From positions 1 to 64,000 of the forward strand of contig NZ_JABASZ010000002.1 of the NCBI RefSeq assembly GCF_012979275.1: a DNA stretch of 64,000 bases. Reading direction: 5' to 3'. Below, one piece after another: positions 34,552-41,999 of the stretch. The position numbers and the translations under genes are program-made. Numbering within the stretch: position 1 is the stretch's first letter; each line of letters begins with the position of its first letter. The DNA is from Pseudopontixanthobacter vadosimaris. GTDB lineage: Bacteria; Pseudomonadota; Alphaproteobacteria; Sphingomonadales; Sphingomonadaceae. The notes under the pieces are model-generated. The model searched no databases, was not told the DNA's origin, and saw only the letters and a program-made list of their open reading frames with translations.

Positions 34552-35988
34552 TCAGCGGGTTTCGCGCTGATATTCTTCCTCGAACACTGCACTGGGATCG
34601 CCGCGCAGCTCGCGCTGGGGACGTAGTGACTCCCGTTGCACCCTCTCGATTGCCGGTGCGGGGGTACTGCCCGGCGCGGTAACGCTCCAGATGATGCCGG
34701 CCGTATCGTCACTGACCAGCAGGGCACCCTGCCGCGACCATTCCACCCAGGTCGGCCTGCCCCGCGCTTCGCCATCGTCGTTGAGGAATCCGGTCAGCAC
34801 CGGAACGGGCTTGCCTTGCGGATTGCCGAGATTGTCGAAGCGCACGAACACGACGTCATAGCCCGATGCCGGCACCCGGTTCCACGAACCGTGCCTGGCA
34901 ATGAACGCGCCCTGCCCCAGTGTGCCGAGCCGGCTGCCTTCCTCGGTGAAGACCAGCCCCAGTGCCGCGACATGCGGACCCAGCGCATATTCGGGATAGC
35001 GGGCATATTCGGTCAGGAAGGCCGGCATCGGCGCGTCGACCCGCTCGTCCACCATGTCCTTGAAATAGACCCACGGCCAACCGTATTGCGCGCCGACCGG
35101 CACGTTGGTCAGATAATCGGGCACGAGGTCCGAACCGAGCATGTCGCGTTCATTCACCGTGACCCACAATTCATCGCTCCAGGGATTGAAGGCGAGGCCG
35201 TTGGGGTTGCGAAGCCCGGTTGCGAACAGGCGCTGGCGATCGGTTTCGAGATTATATTCCCAGATCGCCGCCCGACCCTCTTCGTCGTCCATCCCGTTTT
35301 CACCAATGTTGGATGCGGAACCGACGGCGATATAGATACGCGTATTGTCACCATTCAGGATGACGTTCCGCATCCAGTGATTGCCGCCACCTGGCAGGTC
35401 CATCAGCTTGCGCGGTTCGGAAGTCAGCCGGGTCGCGCCCGCTTCGTAGGGGAAAGCCAGCAGGGCGTCGTGATTGGCGATGTACAGCGTACCATCGGCA
35501 TAGGCGATACCCGAGGGGGAGGACAGATCGTCGCTCAGCAGGAATTTCTGGTCGGCCCTGCCATTACCGTCCTGGTCGCGCAGCAGGATCAGCTGGTCGG
35601 GCGAGGGCTCTCCCGCTCCTGCCTTGGAAAACAGCAATCCGGCGATCCAGCCCTGGATACCGCTGCTTTCGCGCGGGGGACTATTCGTCAGCGTCACCAG
35701 CACATCGCCATTCGGCATGGTATAGATGATGCGCGGGTGGTCCAGCCCTTCGGCGAAGCGCGTCACCGCCAGCCCTTCTGCGGCGATCGGAGCCTCTGTC
35801 GCGGCCCAGCCGACCGGCTCCGCAATGTTCACGGTAGGGATGATCTCGGCATCCGGTTCATCGAACACCGGGTCCGTTCCGGCAACCGCCGCAACCGAAT
35901 ATTCCGCCTTGTCGCCCTGCGCCAGATATGCACCGATGAACAGAAGCGCCAGAACGAGCACGAGGAAAACAATCAGGAATTTTCTCAT
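34552..35988 (-). CDS. PQQ-dependent sugar (sorbosone-type) dehydrogenase
   Basis: 478 residues, periplasmic-facing beta-propeller. From ATG 35988 the N-terminus is a membrane or signal segment (FLIVFLVLVLALLFIGAYLA). The glucose/sorbosone dehydrogenase fold shows in LPGGGNHWMRNVILNGDN, IYIAVGSASNIGENG, LRNPNGLAFNP and QGAFIARHGSWNRVPASGY. No Cys lipobox is seen after the hydrophobic stretch, so it may stay anchored by an uncleaved helix. Substrate unknown. Convergent with the DUF815 gene. Confidence 0.88.
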   Translation of the reverse strand: MRKFLIVFLVLVLALLFIGAYLAQGDKAEYSVAAVAGTDPVFDEPDAEIIPTVNIAEPVGWAATEAPIAAEGLAVTRFAEGLDHPRIIYTMPNGDVLVTLTNSPPRESSGIQGWIAGLLFSKAGAGEPSPDQLILLRDQDGNGRADQKFLLSDDLSSPSGIAYADGTLYIANHDALLAFPYEAGATRLTSEPRKLMDLPGGGNHWMRNVILNGDNTRIYIAVGSASNIGENGMDDEEGRAAIWEYNLETDRQRLFATGLRNPNGLAFNPWSDELWVTVNERDMLGSDLVPDYLTNVPVGAQYGWPWVYFKDMVDERVDAPMPAFLTEYARYPEYALGPHVAALGLVFTEEGSRLGTLGQGAFIARHGSWNRVPASGYDVVFVRFDNLGNPQGKPVPVLTGFLNDDGEARGRPTWVEWSRQGALLVSDDTAGIIWSVTAPGSTPAPAIERVQRESLRPQRELRGDPSAVFEEEYQRETR

Positions 35989-36051
35989 ACCCGCAGCGAT
36001 AATGCACACTGCCGCTTGCGGCAATGGCGCGGATCGCTAGAGCACCGTGCC

Positions 36052-36534
36052 ATGTACGATTTTCAGCCCGATGCCAGCCTTGCCAGGCCCGAACTTTATC
36101 GTCAGCTGGTTCAGGCCGCCGCCGCGCTCACCGAGGGGGAAAGCGATGGCGTCGCGAACATGGCCAATGTTGCGGCGCTGATGGGCGAATATCTGCCAAG
36201 GATCAACTGGGCGGGATTCTACCGCGTGATCGATGGCGACCTGGTGCTGGGGCCGTTCATCGGCCGTCCCGCCTGCATCCGTATCGCGTCAGGACAGGGC
36301 GTCTGCGGCACGGCGGCGGCGACCGGCAGGACCCAGCTGGTGGACGATGTTCACGCTTTTCCCGGCCATATTGCCTGCGATGCGGCGAGCGAGTCGGAGA
36401 TCGTGGTGCCGATCATCCGCGACGGTGCAGTGATTGCCGTGATAGATATCGACAGCCCGGAAAAGGCCCGCTTCGACGAAGACGACGCCGCAGGGATCGA
36501 AGCATTGGCAGCGCTGCTCAGCAACCGGATCTGA
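36052..36534 (+). CDS. msrC: Free methionine-(R)-sulfoxide reductase (GAF domain)
   Basis: Reduces free Met-R-sulfoxide. 160 residues. The three active-site Cys positions of fRMsr are present: C75 (RPACIRIA), C85 (GVCGTAAATG) and C109 (GHIACDAASESEIVVP). NWAGFYRVIDGDLVLGPF is also characteristic. Normal size for a single GAF protein. The reading frame runs far upstream (to 34636) but that part is antisense to the sugar dehydrogenase; ATG 36052 is the family start. Confidence 0.94.
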   Translation: MYDFQPDASLARPELYRQLVQAAAALTEGESDGVANMANVAALMGEYLPRINWAGFYRVIDGDLVLGPFIGRPACIRIASGQGVCGTAAATGRTQLVDDVHAFPGHIACDAASESEIVVPIIRDGAVIAVIDIDSPEKARFDEDDAAGIEALAALLSNRI

Positions 36535-36581
36535 CAGGCTGCGCCCCGAAACGGGACATGGAACCGCCGGCAGTGGCAGAT

Positions 36582-36607
36582 GGAACCGTCGTGGTATAAT
36601 TTCCGTT
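36582..36607 (+). promoter_or_regulatory. EcfG (general stress response) type promoter
   Basis: GGAAC (36582-36586), 17 bases, CGTT (36604-36607), the consensus used by EcfG sigma factors of the PhyR-NepR-EcfG system in alphaproteobacteria. It lies 31 bases ahead of the glycine-zipper gene start. A TATAAT also sits within the spacer (36595-36600), so a housekeeping promoter could overlap. Confidence 0.68.
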
Positions 36608-36638
36608 AAGCGTACAGATGCGCCGAAGGGGAAAAATC

Positions 36639-37412
36639 ATGATGATGCGCGCTGCCATTTCTGCCGCCGCGCTGGCGGCTTCATACATTGCGGGATCCGC
36701 TCGTGCCCAAGAAATGGCGCCGAATGTGGCACAGGGCGCCGAGCCGATCATCGTGCTTCCCGCCAATCTCGACCAGCCTTATGTAGCGCCGGCCCGGTCC
36801 AGCGACATTCCGATCGATTATGACCCGGTTCTGAAAACGCCCAATCGCCAGGACAGCGCGACACCTTACACTGCACCGGCATATGGTGCGCCATCATACG
36901 GCGCGCCCTACACACGACCCTATATTGCCGAACCGTATCGCGAATCTGCTGCGGATATTCCCTATTCCGCCCATTACGAGCGCGATGCATGGCTGGACTA
37001 TTGCCGGGCCAACTATCTCGACGGGAACGGTTTCGACCGGAGCGGTGCCTTGGGCGGCGTGCTGGGCGCGGCAGTGGGCGGGTTGGTCGGCAATCGTATC
37101 GCCGGCGGCAATCGCCTGGCGGGAACGCTGATCGGTGCAGGAACAGGCGGACTGGCCGGCGCGGCCATAGGGTCTGCATTGGACCAGAACAGACGACGCG
37201 ACCGCCTGGACGATTGCGAGATCTATCTCGAACGAACCGCGGGCAACTATGCGCGCCAGCCTGTTTCTCCTTACGGCGCGCCGGTGCAGCCACCTCAGGG
37301 TACGATGTTTTATGGTCCCTATGGACAGCCGATGATGCTCGTTCCGGTCATGGTGCCGATACGGCAGCGCGCGGTCGTGCGGGAATATGTGACAGAGGAA
37401 TTTGTCGACTGA
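36639..37412 (+). CDS. Glycine-zipper envelope protein
   Basis: 257 residues from ATG 36639 (AAGGGG seven bases ahead). A signal peptide MMMRAAISAAALAASYIAG ends near ARAQ. The region 35-105 is rich in Pro, Tyr and Ala (repeated YxAPxYGAP). One Gly-zipper membrane-like segment follows, GALGGVLGAAVGGLVGNRIA then GTLIGAGTGGLAGAAIGSAL, as in 2TM glycine-zipper (SlyB/RcnB-like) proteins. A Pro/Tyr/Met tail closes it. I would call it an outer-membrane-associated stress protein by architecture and promoter; molecular role unknown. Confidence 0.82.
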   Translation: MMMRAAISAAALAASYIAGSARAQEMAPNVAQGAEPIIVLPANLDQPYVAPARSSDIPIDYDPVLKTPNRQDSATPYTAPAYGAPSYGAPYTRPYIAEPYRESAADIPYSAHYERDAWLDYCRANYLDGNGFDRSGALGGVLGAAVGGLVGNRIAGGNRLAGTLIGAGTGGLAGAAIGSALDQNRRRDRLDDCEIYLERTAGNYARQPVSPYGAPVQPPQGTMFYGPYGQPMMLVPVMVPIRQRAVVREYVTEEFVD

Positions 37413-37444
37413 TTTTCATGATCGGCAAGACATGCTGCGAGTCC

Positions 37445-40177
37445 TCAGTTTGGCTCAATCCGCAGGTCCGGCCCGGCTGCGCCTGCCATGGTCAGGGGGC
37501 GGAAAACTGCTGATTGCAGGCTGACGATTCCCAGCCGGGCGACATCATCGCCGCGCGCGATCACTATCCCGGCTGCTAGGGCGCGCCGAACCTGCAACTT
37601 ACTTGCGCTGTCTTCGACCACCTGCAGACGATAGGTGCCGTAAGGCACCCGGTCGAAGAGGAAGAAACCATCATATTCGCTGATGGTGGATGCGACTGGA
37701 TTGCCGCGCAGATCCAGCAGTTCGAGCATCACACCCCCGAGGTCCACACCCCCTGGCGACCGGATGACACCTTCCACTTCGCCGGATGGAGATACCGGCA
37801 GCATCAGGGATGCCATCACGCCCGGCCGGGGGATCAGGACGACACCTTCGGTCTGCGGGATCAGATAGGGATCGCCGAGCGAAGCCTCGTCGATCCCGAC
37901 AAGCACCGGCGCATGAGGCCGCAATCCATCGACGAGCGCGCGGCCGTTTTCGTCGGTGACGGCACCGGTCAGGCGAAAGCCCGCCTCTACCCCGATTCCT
38001 GGCAGCAAATCTTCGCCTTGCGAGTGGACACCGTCCCCGTTCTCATCGCGGAAGACCGTCACCTGCACTTGCCCGTTCCGCGCGAACTTGCTTTCGCTGA
38101 CGCGGAAACCACCGCCGATCGGGTCGGGCCCGAGGCTGAAGGCCAGCGATAGATTTGCGCCGATGCCGCCGTCGCTTGCGTAAGTCGCATCTGCTCGCAG
38201 GGCGAACTTGGAAAAACGATGGGTATAGCCAAGGCTCAGCCGCGCCAGATCGCTGGGTCCGAGATATTCCACCTGCGCCCGCAATTCCGAATCCTCGGTC
38301 AGGTCGCGCTGGAGCGAAAGTTGCGCGAAATCGAACCGGCCGGTGCCCTCCGACAGGTCGAAGCCTGCGTTGCCGCGCAGGCGAAACTTCCTGATCACGG
38401 TATTGGCGAGCAATTGCAGGCGTGTACCGGTATCGGGAATGCTGCGCGCAGGATCGTCCCGCGTCTCACGCTCAAGCTCGGCCCCGAGGTTGATCCGTCC
38501 CGCCCGCAAGGCGGTCGCGATCTGCCACTCGGTGATCCGCTCGCCGCCTCGTTCCACCGCCTGTCCCGCGCCAAACTGGAAGGGCAGGCTGAAACCCCCC
38601 AGTTGCAAAGACATATCCGCCTGCACCCCGAAGCGGTAATCCAGATCTTCTGAAACGAAATCGCTCAGGTAATCGCCCGTCTTCCATACGGCCGAAGCAC
38701 CCAGATTGACGCTGCCGATCCGCCCAAGCGCATTTCCCTGGAAAACAGCGCCCTCGCCCACCTCATGTGCGGCAACGAGCTCCGCCTGCATCGCGCCAAA
38801 GGTTCGCCAGACGGTACTCTCGACATAATGCCGGCGGCGGTTTGCCAGCAGCAGGCTATGCGCACCCAGTGACACGCTGGTTCGCTTGTCGATGCCGTGC
38901 TCGACGCCGGCACCCCAGCGCCAGCCGCCAGGTTGCAGGGCATTGGCGACATCGCCTGATCGCCCGAACGTGACGAGGTCGCGATCCTTTTCGACTATCC
39001 CTGCCCAATAATAGGTCTGACCGGGTTCGATCTGGTTGAACCCCACGGGCAGGTTGACGCTCTCGCGGCGGACCTGCCCCTGAGGGCCGTACAGGACGAC
39101 CTCCAGGTCGTTGCCGCCATAAAACAGGTCGACATCCAGAAATTCATATCGTCCATCCTCGGTATCGCCCTGGAAGGCGATCAGCTGCCCATTGCGATAG
39201 AGCTCGGCATCCCATCCCGTCGGCAGCGTGCCACGGAGGGTCGTCGCCGCAAAACGCGCGCTGCTGCCCAGCGGCCGATTGCTGATGAAGGCGCCGCGCC
39301 CGACGCTGGTCTGTCCGGTCAGCTGGCCAGACAAGGTCTCGACATCGCCTGCCGCGATCTGTGTCGCATCGAGCGGGCCGAGCAGGCCGCCGTCTGGGGC
39401 GTTGCGGAACGCGCGGACCCGTAATGTCTGCGGCACGAAATCCTGATCGGTCGAAATGCGCGCGGTCACACTGGCGGCAGCGATTTCCCCGGCGAGATAG
39501 GCTTCTGCCCGCCGGTTCGAGGAGAATTTCCGCCCCGCCCCGCCGTTGACGCCGGCCGAGAGCACGACGTTGACCGATGGTGTCCGCCAGATCCGGTATT
39601 CGGTATCGGCACGGGGAAAGCGGCCGAGATCGAAATCCTTGCGCCTGGCCGGCAGCCGCGCCGCACGATTCTTGCGATTGATCGCCTCGATGAAGGGAAG
39701 TGGCTCTGCACTCGTCATGCGAATGGCTGAGTTGAACAGATCCGGTTCCAGTTCGAGCCCGAACCAGCTGGACAGGCTGGCCACGCGCACACACCAGCCT
39801 TCGGGCGTATCCACGATGGCCCCGTCGATCGGCACCCTGTTGTTTCCTGTCACGACCCTACCGCTGTCGCGATCGAGAGTGAACGTCTGGTCTTCGCTGA
39901 ACAGCCATCCAGTTGCGCGGCGCGACTTTCGGTCGATGCGGAGCGGCATGTCGAGAGCGCGAACGACATCGGCCAGGTCGAGGCAGATTCCTGCGGGCAT
40001 CTGGTAGCCCCGCACATCGTCGGTCAGGCGGTACTGCCCCACGGTAATTTGCAGAAGCAGGAAATCATCGTCATTTGCCTGCCAGTCAGGCGATTGGGCC
40101 ACCGCCGTTCCGCAGGCGCCGAGAGCCACGACCATCATTGCCGCAGCAATCAGGAGCCTTCGCAGGAAAGACGGCAC
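37445..40177 (-). CDS. Chaperone-usher pilus outer membrane usher
   Basis: 910 residues, GTG start 40177, signal peptide MPSFLRRLLIAAAMMVVALG with cleavage near AVAQ|S. The N-terminal part binds chaperone-subunit complexes; the barrel and plug region includes WDAELYRNGQLIAFQ, YEFLDVDLFYGGNDLEVVLY and FNQIEPGQTYYW. The rest is beta-rich with many paired Tyr/Leu/Arg strands. The C-terminus is unusual: after about 680 it carries VFRDENGDGVHSQGEDLLPG and later SEYDGFFLFDRVPYGTYRL, which resemble SdrD-B or carboxypeptidase-like Ig modules. It belongs to the same locus as the DUF4402 pilin and PapD-like chaperone. Confidence 0.85.
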   Translation of the reverse strand: MPSFLRRLLIAAAMMVVALGACGTAVAQSPDWQANDDDFLLLQITVGQYRLTDDVRGYQMPAGICLDLADVVRALDMPLRIDRKSRRATGWLFSEDQTFTLDRDSGRVVTGNNRVPIDGAIVDTPEGWCVRVASLSSWFGLELEPDLFNSAIRMTSAEPLPFIEAINRKNRAARLPARRKDFDLGRFPRADTEYRIWRTPSVNVVLSAGVNGGAGRKFSSNRRAEAYLAGEIAAASVTARISTDQDFVPQTLRVRAFRNAPDGGLLGPLDATQIAAGDVETLSGQLTGQTSVGRGAFISNRPLGSSARFAATTLRGTLPTGWDAELYRNGQLIAFQGDTEDGRYEFLDVDLFYGGNDLEVVLYGPQGQVRRESVNLPVGFNQIEPGQTYYWAGIVEKDRDLVTFGRSGDVANALQPGGWRWGAGVEHGIDKRTSVSLGAHSLLLANRRRHYVESTVWRTFGAMQAELVAAHEVGEGAVFQGNALGRIGSVNLGASAVWKTGDYLSDFVSEDLDYRFGVQADMSLQLGGFSLPFQFGAGQAVERGGERITEWQIATALRAGRINLGAELERETRDDPARSIPDTGTRLQLLANTVIRKFRLRGNAGFDLSEGTGRFDFAQLSLQRDLTEDSELRAQVEYLGPSDLARLSLGYTHRFSKFALRADATYASDGGIGANLSLAFSLGPDPIGGGFRVSESKFARNGQVQVTVFRDENGDGVHSQGEDLLPGIGVEAGFRLTGAVTDENGRALVDGLRPHAPVLVGIDEASLGDPYLIPQTEGVVLIPRPGVMASLMLPVSPSGEVEGVIRSPGGVDLGGVMLELLDLRGNPVASTISEYDGFFLFDRVPYGTYRLQVVEDSASKLQVRRALAAGIVIARGDDVARLGIVSLQSAVFRPLTMAGAAGPDLRIEPN

Positions 40178-40208
40178 GCGGCGTTCTGACTTGCTGCGAA
40201 GGGCTCGT

Positions 40209-41045
40209 TCAGTTCAGCGTCGTATCGATCGCGGCTAGCAGGGCGCCCCCGGCTTCGGGCATTTCGCGATATTCGATCCGGACAGGTCCGTTGAGCTGCG
40301 CGACCTGCTCGGGCGAAAGCGGGATGGAGACGCGGCGTTCGTCCAGTTCCGCATAGATGGCCACGCCCCGGGCCAATGCGACGGGTTCGTCGGAGCCTTG
40401 GGCCATTACGTGCAATTCACCATAGGCGGAACTCCCGCCGGATCTGGCGAGCACCAGATCGACAGTGCTTCCGTCGCTCTGCTGTATCAGGCGAGCCCCG
40501 GAAATGGCAATCTGCGCCTCCAATCGCCCGTGGCGCACCATGACGGGGATGGTCACGCCATAAATGGGCGTGAGGCGGATGCTGATCCCTTCAGCCTGTT
40601 CCCCAGGCCCGGCAAGCTCTGGCGTCTTGGGTATGCCCGAGAATGACATGTGAACACGATATTCGCCATCCGGCAAATCCGCCCCTGGCCGGGCACCGAT
40701 ACGAACCGACTGGGGCTGACCCGGTGGCAGGGTGATGCGCCGCGGTGCATAGCGGATCATGTCCAGCGCGGCGAGTTCATGAGCATTCCCGTTTTCACGT
40801 GAAACCTCGATCAGGTTTCCCTCCGGCGTCATCCGGCGTAGCTCCAGACCGATGCGGTATGTCGCTTCCTCACTGCCGATATTGCTGAGAATTACCTCCG
40901 TTCCGCGACGACCGTCCATGATGATGCGCGTTGGTGCCACCAGCAGATCGCCCTGGGCAAGAGCGGGTGCGAGGATGCCCGTGCCCGCGAAGACAGCGGC
41001 AAGCAGCGCCAGGACGGCTCGTGTGCGGAATATCGAGAATCTCAT
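40209..41045 (-). CDS. Periplasmic pilus chaperone (PapD-like)
   Basis: 278 residues. Signal peptide MRFSIFRTRAVLALLAAVF to APALAQ. The first Ig-like domain shows GDLLVAPTRIIMDGRRGTEV and LSNIGSEEATYRIGLELRR, then PPGQPQSVRIGARPGADLPD, the alternation expected for the subunit-capping strand. The second domain has ISIRLTPIYGVTIPVMVRHG and a C-terminal beta region. It should deliver the DUF4402 pilin to the usher. It sits 31 bp upstream of the usher gene and 186 bp downstream of the pilin gene. Confidence 0.88.
   Translation of the reverse strand: MRFSIFRTRAVLALLAAVFAGTGILAPALAQGDLLVAPTRIIMDGRRGTEVILSNIGSEEATYRIGLELRRMTPEGNLIEVSRENGNAHELAALDMIRYAPRRITLPPGQPQSVRIGARPGADLPDGEYRVHMSFSGIPKTPELAGPGEQAEGISIRLTPIYGVTIPVMVRHGRLEAQIAISGARLIQQSDGSTVDLVLARSGGSSAYGELHVMAQGSDEPVALARGVAIYAELDERRVSIPLSPEQVAQLNGPVRIEYREMPEAGGALLAAIDTTLN
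40791..40806. promoter_or_regulatory. parS-like site (within the pilus chaperone gene)
   Basis: GTTTTCACGTGAAACC matches 13 of 16 positions of the parS consensus with a perfect CACGTG core. It is 1.2 kb from the parB end, inside coding sequence of the chaperone, so it could be a genuine outlying site. Confidence 0.45.
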
Positions 41046-41093
41046 GGCTCTTCATTCTCCATTTCTTTGGAGAACTTCGACGGCATCCTCCAA

Positions 41094-41118
41094 GACATTA
41101 GGTAGAACCTACAATGTC
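41094..41118. repeat. Imperfect palindrome between pilin and chaperone genes
   Basis: GACATTAGGT, AGA, then ACCTACAATGTC: the arms pair except for a two-base insertion (AC) in the right arm. It lies 49 bases ahead of the chaperone start and could be an operator or an mRNA processing hairpin. Confidence 0.4.
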
Positions 41119-41126
41119 ATGGTTAA
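41119..41126. promoter_or_regulatory. TTAACCAT half-site, pilin-chaperone gap
   Basis: ATGGTTAA on plus (TTAACCAT on minus). On the minus strand it reads TTAA, six bases, TTAACCAT, close to the CtrA pattern TTAA-N7-TTAAC but with one base less spacing. Regulator binding is speculative. Confidence 0.3.
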
Positions 41127-41157
41127 GATTGTTTAAAGCAGTCGTTTGCACGCCAGG

Positions 41158-41191
41158 AAAAGGGCCACTCCAGCAAAATGCGGAGCGGCCC
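41158..41191 (-). terminator. Strong hairpin terminator downstream of the DUF4402 pilin gene
   Basis: On the minus strand GGGCCGCTCC pairs with GGAGTGGCCC (plus 41182-41191 and 41162-41171) as a ten-pair stem with one G-U pair and a ten-base loop. TTTT follows. It stands between the pilin and the chaperone genes, so most transcripts should stop after the pilin. Confidence 0.78.
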
Positions 41192-41231
41192 CTGAAGCGG
41201 ATTGCGGCCAAGCGGCCGGCAGCACTGTGAA

Positions 41232-41810
41232 TCAGCTGTATTCGACGGTGACGCCGAAGGTGCCGTTATAAGTGCCAGCCGCTTCGCTACCGTCGAAGTT
41301 CAAGGTACCGCCCAGCTTGAAATTGGCTTCGGCAGCCGCATTGTTGCTGAGAGTCACTTCACGAACAGTGGCGGTATTACCATTGACCGTGACGGATCGC
41401 GATGCTGCATTGGTGGTGAAATTCGACAATTCCACCTTTTCCGCGGCTGTAGGCGACGCGGGGTTTACGGCAGCCGTGCTGACCAGATCCAGATTGTTGG
41501 GCATCGTGATCGTTACGGTCTTGCCTGCCGTGCCGTTGAACACACGAAATTCGGATATCTGTGTGGTGCCGGTGCACACGATGCCGCCGGTGCAATTGGC
41601 GACATTGTCGGTCGACAGGGCGATGGTACCTGCAGTGTTCACGGCAATCGCGCCGAAATCGAGACCGGAAATGTTTTCCAGCTGGATAGGCTTCAGAATT
41701 TCGACCGTTGCGTTGCTGTTCGCCGTTGCGGCGGCCATTGCGGCAGGGCTCAGGCCCATTGCGATGACCATGGCAGTTCCGGCGGCACCGACGCGAATCA
41801 AGTTTTTCAT
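41232..41810 (-). CDS. DUF4402 secreted protein, probable major pilin
   Basis: 192 residues from ATG 41810; signal peptide MKNLIRVGAAGTAMVIAMGL to AAMA|A (about residue 26). The mature N-terminus NSNATVEILKPIQLENIS has the alternating hydrophobic pattern expected of a donor strand. One Cys pair, C73 and C79 (NCTGGIVC), could form a disulfide. The C-terminus GTYNGTFGVTVEYS has the penultimate Tyr and Gly typical of chaperone-usher subunits. The DUF4402 assignment is from recognisable sequence style, not a search. It is the first gene of the pilus locus. Confidence 0.82.
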   Translation of the reverse strand: MKNLIRVGAAGTAMVIAMGLSPAAMAAATANSNATVEILKPIQLENISGLDFGAIAVNTAGTIALSTDNVANCTGGIVCTGTTQISEFRVFNGTAGKTVTITMPNNLDLVSTAAVNPASPTAAEKVELSNFTTNAASRSVTVNGNTATVREVTLSNNAAAEANFKLGGTLNFDGSEAAGTYNGTFGVTVEYS

Positions 41811-41938
41811 GGAATTGGTGTCCCTGTTTATGCAGCCTCTCGGCCGGTGACGGAACATCCCGGGATGCCCCGCGGAACGGGAAGTCCCCATTCGCCAGGA
41901 CTAGGTACGATCCCCAGGTTCAACTTTCACTCACGAGT

Positions 41939-41972
41939 ATGGTTAACAGGCAAAGGGTATTTCATTAACCAT
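41939..41972. repeat. Inverted ATGGTTAA / TTAACCAT pair upstream of the pilin gene
   Basis: ATGGTTAA (41939-41946) and TTAACCAT (41965-41972) are perfect eight-base inverted repeats, 18 bases apart, 130 bases ahead of the pilin start and just after the parB stop. They are candidate regulator half-sites (CtrA-like) or a hairpin. Confidence 0.45.
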
Positions 41973-41999
41973 TCTGATACCTGCTGTTCTCCGCTTGCG

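Noticed and set aside
34636-36051. Upstream extension of the fRMsr frame
   Set aside because: Antisense to the sugar dehydrogenase; family length is reached from ATG 36052.
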